From: Salinigranum salinum
GTDB lineage: Archaea > Halobacteriota > Halobacteria > Halobacteriales > Haloferacaceae
Reading direction: 5' to 3'
Assembly (NCBI RefSeq): GCF_009176545.1
Contig: NZ_VTOJ01000002.1
Coordinates: 620,001-684,000, forward strand
DNA length: 64,000 bases
Part shown: one piece after another, positions 48,726 to 58,479 of the stretch
How positions within the stretch are numbered: the first letter of the stretch is position 1
How the letters are laid out: the number at the start of each line of letters is the position of its first letter
Made by a program: the position numbers and the translations under genes
The notes under the pieces: model-generated
Told to the model about the DNA's origin: nothing
Database searches by the model: none
What the model saw: the letters and a program-made list of their open reading frames with translations, nothing else

Positions 48726-49220
48726 ATGGCAAGCGAGTCGACGTACGCCACGATCGCAGCCCTCCTCGTCACGTCGAGTCTGCCCTTCTACCTGTACGGC
48801 GCGTGGATCATGATCGACGCCGAGACCGTCACCTGGGAGGTGCTGATCCACCATCTGAAGTTCATCGTCCCCGGACTCGTCCTCAACACGATTCCCGTCG
48901 TGACGTGGATGATGCCGCGGCTCCTGAACCAGCTGAGCGGTCTGTCGGCGCTCCACGCCATCCTCGGCCTGCAGGCGTACGCGATGCTCGTCTTCGCGCT
49001 GACCGGCATCGTCCGGATCTTCCAGGCCAAACACCGGGCGAACCTCTACCAGGATCCCGATCAGGACGTCGATCTCGACGACCTCCACGAGAACATGGGT
49101 GCGTGGCGCGGTCGCCTGCGGATCGGGGTGTTCGGCTACGTGCTCTTCTGGTTCGGCGCGTGGCTCCTCGGCATCTACCGGTACGTCACCGGCTACATGC
49201 TCGGGTCGGGGCTCGGGTAG
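48726..49220 (+). CDS. Four-helix membrane protein divergent from the bc-type operon
   Basis: A 164-residue protein with four hydrophobic helices: TIAALLVTSSLPFYLYGAWIM, the His-containing loop VLIHHLKFIVPGLVLN, a helix pair ALHAILGLQAYAMLVFALTGI, and RIGVFGYVLFWFGAWLLGIYR. Two His residues near the membrane interface (HHLK) and one in LHAI could bind haem or metal. An acidic loop (QDPDQDVDLDDLHENMG) joins the last two. Its neighbourhood suggests a respiratory role, not proven. The frame is open to 48678, but ATG 48726 precedes the first helix. Confidence 0.7.
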   Translation: MASESTYATIAALLVTSSLPFYLYGAWIMIDAETVTWEVLIHHLKFIVPGLVLNTIPVVTWMMPRLLNQLSGLSALHAILGLQAYAMLVFALTGIVRIFQAKHRANLYQDPDQDVDLDDLHENMGAWRGRLRIGVFGYVLFWFGAWLLGIYRYVTGYMLGSGLG

Positions 49221-49553
49221 CGGGGCCCCGAGCCACGGCGTCCGTCGACCTCTCGAAGCGAGACGGCCCGGACGTCGACTACGAGGGATGCGTGTCGCAT
49301 CGTCCGGAGCGCAGTCACCCGGAGATCACGCCGGGTCGACACTGGCGAGTCGTATCCCGTCTCGGATCGTGTGAGTCGCCGTGTCGTCCGTTCCTGTACC
49401 GAGCGACACCACGGGTCGCTCGGTCCCGCAGCCGCGTCGGAACCACCGAGCCATCGAACCCATCGAACCGCCGCGGTCCCGTTCGCCGTGACTGGTCGGT
49501 GAGGAGCGCTCGTATGAGGGGGAGACCCCGCGAGTCCCCGGCAGGTGCCCTCG
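49221..49553. other. Convergent intergenic region with a strong stem-loop
   Basis: Around 330 bases between converging gene ends; no protein-like frame. A 10-bp perfect inverted repeat lies at 49398-49424. Confidence 0.55.
49398..49424. repeat. 10-bp inverted repeat (stem-loop)
   Basis: ACCGAGCGAC, seven-base spacer ACCACGG, GTCGCTCGGT: perfect 10-bp arms in the middle of a convergent intergenic region, so it could close transcripts from both sides. Confidence 0.65.
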
Positions 49554-50312
49554 TTACAGATCCAGGGCCGCGTTCACCACGACCCCGACGAGAAGCACGA
49601 TCGCCGCGACGTAGAGAAACGTGATGAACAGGAGGAAGGCCCCGAGGATGCCGTACGCGGCGTACCTGCCGGCACTGCCCGCGTAGTAGTAGAAGCCGAC
49701 CTGGAGGAGGACCCAGCCGACCGCGGCCACGGCGGCGCCCGGGAACGCGTGTCGAGTCGTGACGTCCACCGGTGGCATGATGTAGAAGATCGGCAGGAAC
49801 GCCAGGCAGAGGACGACGACGGCGGCGAGGTTTCCGACCAGGGTCGGATATTGGACGGGAACGTCGACGAACGTGAGCGCCACACCCAGCGCGCACAGTG
49901 CCACGAACCCGAGGAACAGCGTGGCGAGGGCGAGCACGCTCTTTTTCAGCTGGTCCGACAACGAGAGGTCCGACTGACGGGAGTAGATTTCGTCGAAGGC
50001 AACCGTCAGTCCGCGGAATACTTTACTTCCACTCCACAGCGCGAGGAAGGTACCGACGACCCCCGCGACGCCGTGACCACTCATATTCGAGAGGATGCCG
50101 TTCAACACGTCCGAGCCGCTCGTCGAGAGGACCGATTGGAGGACCGCTATCAGCGTCTCCCTGACACCGACCAGCGAAACGAGGGCGAGCGCGAGCAGGA
50201 GCAGCGGAACGAACGAGGCGACGGCGTAGTAAGCGATACTCGCCGCCATGAACGTCACGTCCTTCTCCCGGGCGGTCTCGACGATGCCCCTCCCAGTTGC
50301 TAGTGCGGACAT
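49554..50312 (-). CDS. YihY/BrkB-family membrane protein
   Basis: A 252-residue member of the YihY/BrkB family with six helices. The N-terminal EKDVTFMAASIAYYAVASFVPLLLLAL is the typical entry motif (family 'AAalaYyall.SlfPll'), and later LWSGSKVFRGLTVAFDEIY and PGAAVAAVGWVLLQVGFYYYAGSAGRYAAYG match conserved blocks. The function is uncertain in bacteria (once misannotated as ribonuclease BN). It has its own short promoter region and precedes no other gene on its strand. Confidence 0.9.
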   Translation of the reverse strand: MSALATGRGIVETAREKDVTFMAASIAYYAVASFVPLLLLALALVSLVGVRETLIAVLQSVLSTSGSDVLNGILSNMSGHGVAGVVGTFLALWSGSKVFRGLTVAFDEIYSRQSDLSLSDQLKKSVLALATLFLGFVALCALGVALTFVDVPVQYPTLVGNLAAVVVLCLAFLPIFYIMPPVDVTTRHAFPGAAVAAVGWVLLQVGFYYYAGSAGRYAAYGILGAFLLFITFLYVAAIVLLVGVVVNAALDL

Positions 50313-50471
50313 GATCTTTTGAGCTCATGTTCTTTCGATCTCACGGACTCGCTATCGGTTGCGACGAGTGAATAGCGACCTGCTTTCGTCTGCCAGCCGT
50401 TGAAACCGACCCTCGGTGTGCTCGCCGCTCCTACTTCTGTCCCTCACCCGATCGCGCGAACGGTGGACCGC

Positions 50472-51158
50472 TCACCCCCACAGCTCGCCGCTGGCCAGGT
50501 CGACCCCGTTGTCGAGCTTCGACGACGGACAGAGGTCTTCGAGCGTACACTCCTCACACGACGGGTTGCGGGCGTCGCAGACCGCGCGGCCGTGGCTGAT
50601 GAGCAGGTGGGTGAACTGCTGCCAGTCTCCCTCGGGGACCACGGTCATGAGGTCCTGCTCGATCGTCTCCGGGCGCTCCTCCTCGGTGAGTCCGAGCCGG
50701 CGCGAGAGCCGCCGGACGTGGGTGTCGACGACGATCCCCTCGACCACGTCGTGGCCGTGCTGGAGGACGACGTTCGCGGTCTTTCGGCCAACACCGGACA
50801 GCTCGGTCAGCTCGGTCATCGTGTCGGGTACCTCGCCGTCGTGTTCTCGTACGAGCGTCTCGCCGATCGACTGCAGGTAGCCCGCCTTGTTGTTGTGAAA
50901 CGTGATGCCGTAGATGTCCTCCGCGAGCTGTTCCTCGGCGGCGGCCGCGTAGTCCTCGGGAGTGCGGTACTTCTCGAACAACTCGCTCGTGACCTGATTG
51001 ACTCGTTCGTCGGTACACTGCGCCGAGAGGACGACCGCGACGAGCAGTTCGAGCCGGTTCGAGAAGTCCAGCGAGATGGTCGAGTCGGGGTACTCCTCGT
51101 ACAGTCGGTCGAGGACGGCGTCGACCTGCTCCTCGCGCGAGTCGCGTGGGGTGCCCAT
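50472..51158 (-). CDS. nth: Endonuclease III (DNA glycosylase/AP lyase)
   Basis: A 228-residue base-excision-repair glycosylase removing oxidised pyrimidines and cleaving abasic sites. Helix-hairpin-helix LSGVGRKTANVVLQHG carries the catalytic Lys; VDTHVRRLSRRLGL carries the catalytic Asp. The C-terminal 4Fe-4S loop is C-(6)-C-(2)-C-(5)-C (CDARNPSCEECTLEDLC). It opens with SREEQVDAVLDRLYEEYPD and LVAVVLSAQCTDERVN, as in bacterial Nth. The frame is open upstream to 51413, but the ATG at 51156-51158 starts the family-like region. No repair gene neighbours it directly; mre11-rad50 lie 3 kb away. Confidence 0.97.
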   Translation of the reverse strand: MGTPRDSREEQVDAVLDRLYEEYPDSTISLDFSNRLELLVAVVLSAQCTDERVNQVTSELFEKYRTPEDYAAAAEEQLAEDIYGITFHNNKAGYLQSIGETLVREHDGEVPDTMTELTELSGVGRKTANVVLQHGHDVVEGIVVDTHVRRLSRRLGLTEEERPETIEQDLMTVVPEGDWQQFTHLLISHGRAVCDARNPSCEECTLEDLCPSSKLDNGVDLASGELWG

Positions 51159-51262
51159 ACGCCGACGTTCGGTGGTAGCGACATGAGTGGTGTGGTTCGA
51201 GAACCGCCGACGGCGATCAGTGGGGGGTAACGTTTTCTCGCGGGCGTGCGACTGTCGACCAC

Positions 51263-51418
51263 ATGACCGACGCCGACGCCGACGCGAGAGGGCTCGCACA
51301 GTTCGACCACGACGCCTGGCGGACGCTCGTCGGTGCCGGGGTGGGCTACGGAATCGTCCTCGTCGCCATGTTCGTCGCGCTGTTCGTCGTGCCGTTTCTC
51401 GTGTTTCTGGCACTGTAG
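51263..51418 (+). CDS. 51-residue single-helix membrane protein
   Basis: A short gene with an acidic N-terminus (MTDADADARGLAQFDHDAWR) and one long hydrophobic helix (residues 24-50) ending at TAG. The composition is exactly that of small conserved haloarchaeal membrane proteins. The start is an ATG preceded by a TAACGTTTTC box at 51228-51237, about 30 bases upstream. The function is unknown; it lies divergent from nth. Confidence 0.6.
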   Translation: MTDADADARGLAQFDHDAWRTLVGAGVGYGIVLVAMFVALFVVPFLVFLAL

Positions 51419-51562
51419 GTCGGTTCGAGCCGACGTCCGGGCGTCCACGAGGAGACGCCGTCGGGGACGATACTCGAGAGCCGGGACTCGAACGGGAGTG
51501 ACGCTCGGATCTCGACGACTCTCGGAACGCGAGCCATCGGTGGAAAAGTCGTCCGTGTCGCT

Positions 51563-52780
51563 CTAGGCGAACGCGCGGGAGACGTCGCCGTCCTCGTCGG
51601 CTTCGGCCTGCACCTTCTCCCAGGCACCGACGAGGTCCTCCATGAAGATCTCGGTGCGGTCGTCGCGGATGGCGAACATCCCGGCCTCGGTGCAGACGGC
51701 CTTGATGTCGGCACCCGAGGCGTCCTCGGCGAGTTCGGCGAGGTGGGCGAAGTCGACGTCGTCGGAGACGTTCATGTTGCGGGTGTGGATCTTGAAGATG
51801 ATCTCACGCCCCTCAACGTCGGGTTTGGGCACCTCGATGAGGCGGTCGAACCGGCCCGGGCGCAGGATCGCGGAGTCGAGCATGTCGAAGCGGTTGGTCG
51901 CAGCGATGATCCTGATCTCACCGCGCTCGTCGAAGCCGTCCATCTCCGACAACAGCTGCATCATCGTCCGCTGGACCTCGGCGTCGCCCGACGTCTTCGA
52001 GTCCGTGCGCTTCGAGGCGATGGCGTCGATCTCGTCGATGAACAGCACGGCGGGTTCGTTCTCGCGGGCGACCTCGAAGAGGTCGCGCACCAGTTTGGCC
52101 CCCTCGCCGATGAACTTGTGGACCAGTTCGGAGCCGGCCATCTTGATGAAGGTGGCGTCGGTCTGGTTCGCGACGGCCTTCGCGAGCATCGTCTTGCCGG
52201 TCCCGGGGGGCCCGTACAGCAGGACGCCCGACGGCGGGTCGATGCCGACTTCTCTGAACATCTCGGGGCGTTCCAGCGGCATCTCCACCGTCTCGCGCAC
52301 CTCGTTGAGCTGGGCGTCGAGCCCCCCGATGTCCTCGTAGGTGACGTCCGGGCTGTGTTCGACCTGCATCACGCGAGCGCGCACGTCGGTCTCGTTGTCG
52401 AGCCGTTTCACGATCGACAGGGAGTTGTTGACCGCGACGCGGGCGTCGGGTTCGAGCTCCTCGCGCATCTCCTCTGTGACCTCCGTCAGCGCCTCCTGGT
52501 TGTTCCCGTGCTGTTTGATCACGACGCCGTCGTCGTTGATCTCCTGCACCGTGGCGACGAACAGCGGCGACTGCTTGAGCTTCTTGTTCTCGTGCGTGAG
52601 CCGCTCGAGCTTCTGCTGGTACTTGTTGTTCTCCGCGTTCGCGTCGAGGAGTTTGTCGCGCATCTCCTCGTTCTGCCGTTCGAGCACCTCGAGGCGCTCT
52701 TCCAGCGCCTCGATCATCTCCTGCTGCGACGCGACCTCCTCGTCGTACGGAAGGTCGACGTCGTCGACCGTGTCGGTCAT
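51563..52780 (-). CDS. pan: Proteasome-activating nucleotidase (PAN AAA ATPase)
   Basis: A 405-residue AAA ATPase that unfolds substrates and opens the 20S proteasome. Residues about 10-70 are a coiled coil with the typical Glu/Lys/Arg/Asn pattern; the OB domain is about 75-130; the AAA module carries [16 protein letters not shown] (Walker A), [12 protein letters not shown] (Walker B), and [12 protein letters not shown] plus [20 protein letters not shown] (sensor and arginine-finger region). The C-terminus, which docks on the proteasome through an HbYX motif in other PANs, ends SRAFA here (Phe in place of Tyr). A TATA-like CTTATGAG at 52801-52808 lies about 25 bases upstream. Monocistronic. 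Confidence 0.96.
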   Translation of the reverse strand: MTDTVDDVDLPYDEEVASQQEMIEALEERLEVLERQNEEMRDKLLDANAENNKYQQKLERLTHENKKLKQSPLFVATVQEINDDGVVIKQHGNNQEALTEVTEEMREELEPDARVAVNNSLSIVKRLDNETDVRARVMQVEHSPDVTYEDIGGLDAQLNEVRETVEMPLERPEMFREVGIDPPSGVLLYGPPGTGKTMLAKAVANQTDATFIKMAGSELVHKFIGEGAKLVRDLFEVARENEPAVLFIDEIDAIASKRTDSKTSGDAEVQRTMMQLLSEMDGFDERGEIRIIAATNRFDMLDSAILRPGRFDRLIEVPKPDVEGREIIFKIHTRNMNVSDDVDFAHLAELAEDASGADIKAVCTEAGMFAIRDDRTEIFMEDLVGAWEKVQAEADEDGDVSRAFA

Positions 52781-52912
52781 CGTCCGTCGTAGGGCACAAG
52801 CTCATAAGAGGCTTCGGGTCGGTGTATTCCCGACCGAAGACAGACTCTCAGGGAGTCGGTTCGGCCGTACGTCCGCAGCGTGTAATTACCTTCGATAATA
52901 CACCGAATTAGA

Positions 52913-52920
52913 AAATATTA
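52913..52920 (+). promoter_or_regulatory. TATA box for the small HTH gene
   Basis: AAATATTA in a strikingly AT-rich stretch (52885-52920), 27-34 bases before the ATG at 52947. Confidence 0.65.
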
Positions 52921-52946
52921 TCCCGCTGTATCACGCTACCCCACGT

Positions 52947-53222
52947 ATGAGCACGTCCGAGGGACTTGCGAAGGCGGAGTCGAGTTCGGGATCCGGGGCA
53001 GACCGCTGGGAACAGGTCCGAGACCTCCCACCCAGTGCGAAACTGGTCGCGAAGGTCCTCGACTACGAGGAGACGCTCACGCAGTCGCAGATAGCGGAGG
53101 AGACGCTCCTGCCCGCGCGGACCGTCCGGTACGCCCTGACGCGGCTCGAGGAGGCGGGCGTCGTCACCTCGCGCTTCTCCTTCTCCGACGCCCGCAAGCG
53201 GCTCTACCGGCTGACGATCTGA
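52947..53222 (+). CDS. Small MarR-type winged-helix regulator
   Basis: A 91-residue protein whose residues about 28-91 are a single winged helix: PPSAKLVAKVLDYEETLTQSQIAEETLLPARTVRYAL (helix 2 and recognition helix) and LEEAGVVTSRFSFSDARKRLYRLTI (wing). It resembles the small MarR/HTH proteins common in Halobacteria, with no ligand-binding domain. Strong TATA box; lies divergent from pan and upstream of the mre11-rad50 group. Target unknown. Confidence 0.8.
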   Translation: MSTSEGLAKAESSSGSGADRWEQVRDLPPSAKLVAKVLDYEETLTQSQIAEETLLPARTVRYALTRLEEAGVVTSRFSFSDARKRLYRLTI

Positions 53223-53227
53223 GCGCG

Positions 53228-53257
53228 GCGTTCGTCCGCGTTCGTCCGCGTCCGTCC
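53228..53257. repeat. 10-bp tandem repeat, three copies
   Basis: GCGTTCGTCC, GCGTTCGTCC, GCGTCCGTCC in tandem right after the stop of the HTH gene. Confidence 0.7.
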
Positions 53258-53340
53258 CGAGAGTCGGCCGGCGAGCCACCGGACCGCGCCACTGGTCGCC
53301 CACCCTCGGGTTCAAATACCGGGCCGCGGCCACCACTCCC

Positions 53341-53655
53341 GTGGACGGGACGACGCCGACAGGAGCGACGAAGCGTACACTCCGGGCACTCGCCAGCGGT
53401 GCGCCCGGCGACGACCCACCAGCACGGGTCGTCGACGACGCGACCGACGCCCTGGAGAGCGTCGAGACCGCCACTCGACTCGTCGACGCCGGTGGCGTGG
53501 GACGGCTGGCCCGCGCGGTCGCCGGGGCCGCCCGCGACGGCGACGACGCGACGGTCCGACGGGGGCGTGAGGCGCTCGCGGGGCTCTGTGCGTTCCGGGC
53601 GGCGCTCGACGGAGACGCCGCCACCCGTGACGCCGCCGGAAGACCGCGACGATGA
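53341..53655 (+). CDS. Small helical protein upstream of mre11, function unknown
   Basis: A 104-residue Ala/Arg/Asp-rich helical protein (ATDALESVETATRLVDAGGVG, RAVAGAARDGDDATVRRGREALAGL) with no catalytic motif. It starts at a GTG that lies 27 bases after a TATA-like GTTCAAATA, at leaderless spacing. Position before mre11-rad50 (162 bases upstream) is suggestive of a repair link, but nothing in the sequence proves it. I do not recognise a family. Confidence 0.65.
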   Translation: MDGTTPTGATKRTLRALASGAPGDDPPARVVDDATDALESVETATRLVDAGGVGRLARAVAGAARDGDDATVRRGREALAGLCAFRAALDGDAATRDAAGRPRR

Positions 53656-53817
53656 GAGACTGCGACGATGAGAGACGGTCCCACGAACACGGACCGAGGA
53701 GCGACCACGGACCCACGACTGCGGATCGAAACAGGACCACGCTTCACTTCCGCCCCGGTCGCGGAACCGTTTTACCGGGTGGTGGCAAACCGGGAGACAG
53801 ATGAAACGAGGTGACAG

Positions 53818-55299
53818 ATGACCCGGGTCATCCACACAGGCGACACCCACCTCGGCTACCAGCAGTACCACTCGCCGACGCGGCGACAGGACTTCCTCGA
53901 CGCGTTCGAGCGGGTCGTCGACGACGCCGTCTCCGACGACGTCGACGCGGTCGTTCACGCGGGTGACCTCTTTCACGACCGTCGACCGGCCCTGCCGGAC
54001 CTCCTCGGGACGCTCTCGGCGCTCCGACGGCTCGCGGACGCCGACGTCCCGTTCCTCGCGGTCGTGGGCAACCACGAGTCGACGCGCGGCGGGCAGTGGC
54101 TCGACCTCTTCGAGCGGCTGGGCCTCGCCACGCGGCTGGGCTCCTCACCCGTCGTCGTCGGCGACGTCGCCTTCTACGGCCTCGACCACGTCCCCGCCTC
54201 GAAGCGCGCCGACCTCGACTACGTGTTCGAGCCACACGACGCCGCGTTCGCGGCGCTCGTGGCCCACGGCCTCTTCACTCCCTTCGCTCACGCCGACTGG
54301 GAGACTGAAACCGTGCTGGAAGAGGCGACCGTCGACTTCGACGCGGTACTTCTCGGCGACAACCACGCGCCGGGGACGGAGCGCGTCGACGGGACGCCCG
54401 TCACGTACTGCGGGTCCACCGAGCGCGTCTCCGCGGCCGAGCGCGACGGGCGCGGCTACAACCTCGTCACGTTCGACGAGAGCGTCGACATCCGACGGCG
54501 GGCCGTCGAGACGCGGCCGTTCCGGTTCGTCCCGGTCGATCTCGCCGAGGACGAGGGCGAAGAGCGCGTCCGCGAACAGGTCCGTCAGCACCAGCTGGAC
54601 GGGGCCGTCGTCGTCATCGAGATCACCGGCGACGGCGATCCCGTCACCCCCGCGGCCGTCGAACAGCTCGCGCTCGACGAGGGGGCGCTCGTCGCTCGCG
54701 TCACCGACCGTCGCGAGTTCGAACGCGCGGGCGACACCGGCTCTGTCGTGGAGTTCGCGGACCCCGACGCGGCGGTCCGCGAGCGGGTGACCGAACTCGG
54801 CCTCTCGCCCGCGGCGCTCGACGTCGACGACGCGGTCCGGGGCGACGTCGCCGACGCGAACGTACGCGAGACGGTGAAACGCCGGGTTGAGGAACGGCTC
54901 GACGACGTCTCGGGGTTCGAGCCCGCGGACAGCGACGGAGCCGTCGTCGAGGACGAGACGACGCCTCGCGCCGACGGTGACGACGACGCCGTGAGCGCGG
55001 ACGCGGAGCGCGAGGCGGAAGCGAATGCCGAGTCGAACACGGACGCCGACACGGGTAGAGGGATCGATAGAACGCCTGCCGGCGACGGTTCGGCCGACGC
55101 GGTGGGGGATGGGGACGCGACCGCAAGTGACGGAGACGCGACCGCTGTCGACGGAGAACGGGTCGGCGACGCCGACGACGCGGCCGGGACGACCGAGACG
55201 ACTGGCAGCCCGACGGACGAGACCGAGCCCGACACGAGTCGCTCCGGCGCGGGAGACGACGGGGACGACGGACAGGTGTCGATGGAGGACTTCCTGTGA
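53818..55299 (+). CDS. mre11: DNA double-strand-break repair nuclease Mre11
   Basis: A 493-residue Mre11. The phosphoesterase core (residues 1 to about 260) carries [26 protein letters not shown] and AHGLF; the final GHxH motif reads GDNH (D181 in place of His). Residues about 260-375 form the capping and Rad50-binding region; about 375-485 is a very acidic disordered tail; the end QVSMEDFL (486-493) resembles a PCNA-interacting motif. It works with Rad50 to process DNA ends. A strong ribosome-binding sequence GAGGTGA lies at 53808-53814, and a TTTTAC box lies about 45 bases upstream. The stop overlaps the rad50 start. Confidence 0.95.
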   Translation: MTRVIHTGDTHLGYQQYHSPTRRQDFLDAFERVVDDAVSDDVDAVVHAGDLFHDRRPALPDLLGTLSALRRLADADVPFLAVVGNHESTRGGQWLDLFERLGLATRLGSSPVVVGDVAFYGLDHVPASKRADLDYVFEPHDAAFAALVAHGLFTPFAHADWETETVLEEATVDFDAVLLGDNHAPGTERVDGTPVTYCGSTERVSAAERDGRGYNLVTFDESVDIRRRAVETRPFRFVPVDLAEDEGEERVREQVRQHQLDGAVVVIEITGDGDPVTPAAVEQLALDEGALVARVTDRREFERAGDTGSVVEFADPDAAVRERVTELGLSPAALDVDDAVRGDVADANVRETVKRRVEERLDDVSGFEPADSDGAVVEDETTPRADGDDDAVSADAEREAEANAESNTDADTGRGIDRTPAGDGSADAVGDGDATASDGDATAVDGERVGDADDAAGTTETTGSPTDETEPDTSRSGAGDDGDDGQVSMEDFL

Positions 55300-57983
55300 G
55301 GTTCGACCGGATCCGTCTGAGGAACTTCAAACCGTACGCGGACGCCGACCTCTCGCTCGACGACGGCGTGACCGTCATCCACGGGCTGAACGGGAGCGGG
55401 AAGTCGTCGCTCCTCGACGCCTGCTTCTTCGCGCTGTACGGCGCCCGGGCGCTCGACGAGACACTCGACGACCTCGTCACGACGGGCGAGGACGAGGCGG
55501 AGGTCGACCTGTGGTTCACCCACGACGGGACGAGCTACCACCTCCATCGCCGGCTCCGACGGTCGGGCGAGCGGATCCAGACGGCCGACTGCACGCTCGA
55601 GGGACCCGACGCGACCTACGATGGCGCGCGCGACGTGCGCGACCGGATCGCCGGTATGCTGCGGATGGACGCCGAGGCGTTCGTCAACTGCGCGTACGTC
55701 CGTCAGGGAGAGGTGAACAAGCTCATCAACGCCACCCCGAAGCAGCGGCAGACGATGCTCGACGACCTCCTCCAGCTCGGGACGCTGGAGGAGTACCGCG
55801 AGCGTGCGGGACAGGCGCGACTCGGCGTCGAGGACGTCAGGAGCGAGAAACGGGGCGCACTCGACCAGCTGGATGGAGAGATCGAAGCGTACGAGGAGCG
55901 CGACCTCCACGGGACGCTGAACGCCCTCCGGAGCCAGCGGCGCGAGGTCGACGAACAGGTCGAACGGTACGAGAGTCAGCGCGAGCGCGCCCGCGAGACG
56001 CTCGACACGGCGCGAAGCGTCCTCGACGAACACGAGGACCGACGCGAGGAGCTGGCGACGCTCGACGACGAGATCGACGACCTCGAGACGGCGGTCCGCG
56101 AGACCGAGCGCGAACGCGAGGAGATCCGCGAGCGGCTCCGCGAGGAGCGCGAGCGGATCGACGAGCTCGACGACGAGATCGACGACCGGCTGACGGAGAC
56201 GGAGCTGGCCGAGGCCACGCCGGAGGCCGTCGACGACCGCGTCGAGACGCTGTCGACCCGCGCGGACGAACGCCGCGAGGAGGCCGCAGAGCACCGGACC
56301 GAGGCGACGGCGCTGGAGACGCAGGCAGAGAACCTCGCGTCGAAGGCCGACGACATGACGTCGCGCGCCACGGAGAAGCGTGAGCGCGCCGACGGCCTCG
56401 AGGCGGAGGCCGACACGGCCGCCGAGGAGCTGGACGAACGCCGCGAACGCGTCGCGGAACTCGAGGCGGAGGCCGACGAACTCCGGGCGAGCTTCGCGGA
56501 CGAACCCGTCGACTTCGGCGCGGCGACCGAACGCGTCGAACAGCTTCGAGAGAGGCTCGCCGACGTCCGGAAGCGCCGACAGGAGATCGCGGCGGCGCTC
56601 GAGTCCGCGCGGCGTCGGGTCGACGAAGCCGAGCGCCTCCGCGAGGAGGGAAAGTGTCCCGAGTGCGGCCAGCCCGTCGAGGGGTCACCGCACGTCGAGC
56701 GGCTGGCCGACGACCGCGAGCGGGTCGCGGAGCTCGAGACGGAGCTGGCAGCGGTCGACGCCGAACGCGAGGAGTGCGAGGCGGCGATCGAGGACGCCGA
56801 GGCGCTGGTCGACCGCGAAGAGCGAGCCGAGACGATCGACGACCGGCTCTCGACGCTCTCGCAGCTGGTCGACGACCGGGCGGCGACCGTCGAGGAGACG
56901 CGCGAGCGCGCCAGCCGGCTCCGGGAGGAGGCGGCGGAGCTCGACGAGCGGGCCGCCGAGACGCGCGATGCCGCCGAGACCCAGCGCGAGCGCGCAGAGA
57001 CCGTCCGGGAGCAGGCGACGGAGACCGCCGAGGCGGCCGACGCGCTGGACGAACGCGTCGAGCGACTGACCGCGTTGCACCGTCGGCTCGACGAGCGCGC
57101 CGAGACGACGACGACCGTCGAACGCCTCCGGGAGCGACGCGAGCGGCTTGCCGACCTGAACGACGAACGGAACGACAGGCTCCGGGAGAAGCGCGACCGC
57201 CGCCGCGAACTCGCCGAGGCAGTCGACGAGGAACGGGTCGCGGAGGCCCGTGAGAACGCGCAGCGGGCCGAGACGTATCTCGAACAGGTCGGCCAGACGC
57301 TCGAGGAGCTGAACGAGCGGCGCGACGACCTCCAGAGCCGCATCGGGAGCGTCGAGGGCGAGATCGACCACCTCGAGTCGCTGCGCGAACGGCGCGACGA
57401 CCTCGCGTCGAAGGTCGACGCCCTGGAGTCGCTCCACGACGAGACCGAACGGCTGGAGGCGATGTACGGCGACCTCCGGGCCGACCTCCGTCAGCGGAAC
57501 GTCGAGACGCTGGAGCTGATGCTGAACGAGACGTTCGACCTCGTCTACGGCAACGACGCGTACTCGCACATCCGGCTCGACGGCGAGTACGAACTCACCG
57601 TGTTCCAGAAGGACGGCACAGAACTCGCCCCCGACCAGCTGTCGGGGGGCGAGCGGGCGCTGTTCAACCTCTCGCTGCGGTGTGCCATCTACCGGCTCCT
57701 CGCGGAGGGGATCGACGGGGCTGCACCCATGCCACCGCTCATCCTCGACGAACCGACGGTGTTCCTCGACTCGGGACACGTCTCCCGACTGGTGGACCTC
57801 GTCGACGAGATGCGGTCGCTCGGCGTCAGACAGATCGTCATCGTGAGCCACGACGACGAACTCGTGGGCGCGGCGGACGACCTCGTAAGGGTCGAGAAGG
57901 ATCCGACCTCGAACCGCTCGACGGTCGAACGGGTCGACGACCCGACGCTCACGGCCGTCAGCGGGGGAGCAGGACTGGACTAG
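55296..57983 (+). CDS. rad50: DNA double-strand-break repair ATPase Rad50
   Basis: An 895-residue SMC-like ATPase. Walker A is [20 protein letters not shown] near residue 32; the hinge-forming zinc hook is CPEC (C454/C457) inside two long antiparallel coiled coils (about 170-440 and 470-745) made of Glu/Arg heptads; the C-terminal lobe has [16 protein letters not shown] (signature) and [10 protein letters not shown] (Walker B). With Mre11 it tethers and processes DNA ends. It begins at GTG in a GTGA overlap with mre11. Length and layout match archaeal Rad50. Confidence 0.96.
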   Translation: MRFDRIRLRNFKPYADADLSLDDGVTVIHGLNGSGKSSLLDACFFALYGARALDETLDDLVTTGEDEAEVDLWFTHDGTSYHLHRRLRRSGERIQTADCTLEGPDATYDGARDVRDRIAGMLRMDAEAFVNCAYVRQGEVNKLINATPKQRQTMLDDLLQLGTLEEYRERAGQARLGVEDVRSEKRGALDQLDGEIEAYEERDLHGTLNALRSQRREVDEQVERYESQRERARETLDTARSVLDEHEDRREELATLDDEIDDLETAVRETEREREEIRERLREERERIDELDDEIDDRLTETELAEATPEAVDDRVETLSTRADERREEAAEHRTEATALETQAENLASKADDMTSRATEKRERADGLEAEADTAAEELDERRERVAELEAEADELRASFADEPVDFGAATERVEQLRERLADVRKRRQEIAAALESARRRVDEAERLREEGKCPECGQPVEGSPHVERLADDRERVAELETELAAVDAEREECEAAIEDAEALVDREERAETIDDRLSTLSQLVDDRAATVEETRERASRLREEAAELDERAAETRDAAETQRERAETVREQATETAEAADALDERVERLTALHRRLDERAETTTTVERLRERRERLADLNDERNDRLREKRDRRRELAEAVDEERVAEARENAQRAETYLEQVGQTLEELNERRDDLQSRIGSVEGEIDHLESLRERRDDLASKVDALESLHDETERLEAMYGDLRADLRQRNVETLELMLNETFDLVYGNDAYSHIRLDGEYELTVFQKDGTELAPDQLSGGERALFNLSLRCAIYRLLAEGIDGAAPMPPLILDEPTVFLDSGHVSRLVDLVDEMRSLGVRQIVIVSHDDELVGAADDLVRVEKDPTSNRSTVERVDDPTLTAVSGGAGLD

Positions 57984-58031
57984 AGACGTCCGGGGCGTGT
58001 AGGAACACACACCGCGGGCGGCGCGGACGCA

Positions 58032-58454
58032 CTAGGGGCGCAACGCGGCAATTGCCTCGCGCGTCGTCTCCGTCGCGTCGTAGCCGCGCTCGCCGGCCAC
58101 CTCGCGCTCGCGGACGAGCCCCGCCGCGCGGAACTCGGCGAGCAGCCCGTGGAGATCGGATTCGCAGAGGTCGTACGCGGCGAGGAGGTCTCGGACGGCG
58201 AGCGGGCCACGGTCCGACAGCTCGACGAGCAGGCCGAGCGCCCGTTCGGTGTGCGCCGCCGTCAGGACGCGCCGGACCGGTTCTGGCACGCCGAGGGCCG
58301 CGGCTTCGAGCGGCGAGACACCCTCCGCCGGGGAGAGGTCGTCGTTCGGGAGGTACTCCTCGTCCCCGGTCTCGGGGTCGCGGACGAGACTCGACTCGCT
58401 CGAGCGCTTCACGAGGAGGTAGCGCCTCCCGTCGGCGTCGCGCACCGTTCGCAT
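58032..58454 (-). CDS. Helix-turn-helix-like haloarchaeal protein next to rad50, function unknown
   Basis: A 140-residue protein. Residues 1-50 are a beta-rich 'DADGRRYLLVKRS...DEEYLPNDDL' element, and residues about 65-140 a winged-helix-like segment (AALGVPEPVRRVLTAAHTERALGLLVELSDRGPLAVRDLLAAYDLCESDLHGLLAEFRAAGLV). The middle matches typical haloarchaeal small HTH proteins; the N-terminal domain is unnamed to me. It converges on rad50 (48-base gap). The upstream frame-broken gene ends 25 bases before its start, so they may have formed an operon once. Confidence 0.68.
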   Translation of the reverse strand: MRTVRDADGRRYLLVKRSSESSLVRDPETGDEEYLPNDDLSPAEGVSPLEAAALGVPEPVRRVLTAAHTERALGLLVELSDRGPLAVRDLLAAYDLCESDLHGLLAEFRAAGLVREREVAGERGYDATETTREAIAALRP

Positions 58455-58479
58455 ACTCGAGGGGAGCCGGGCACGACGT

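Noticed and set aside
53262-53335. tRNA-like T-arm (GGGTTCAAATACC followed by CCGCGGCCACCA)
   Set aside because: No matching 5' acceptor, D-arm or anticodon arm about 70 bases upstream; the GTTCAAATA fits better as the TATA box of the gene starting at 53341.
55837-57343. Long Arg/Ser-rich frames antisense to rad50
   Set aside because: Mirror images of the GAG/CGC-rich coiled-coil codons, with no protein-like hydrophobic pattern.
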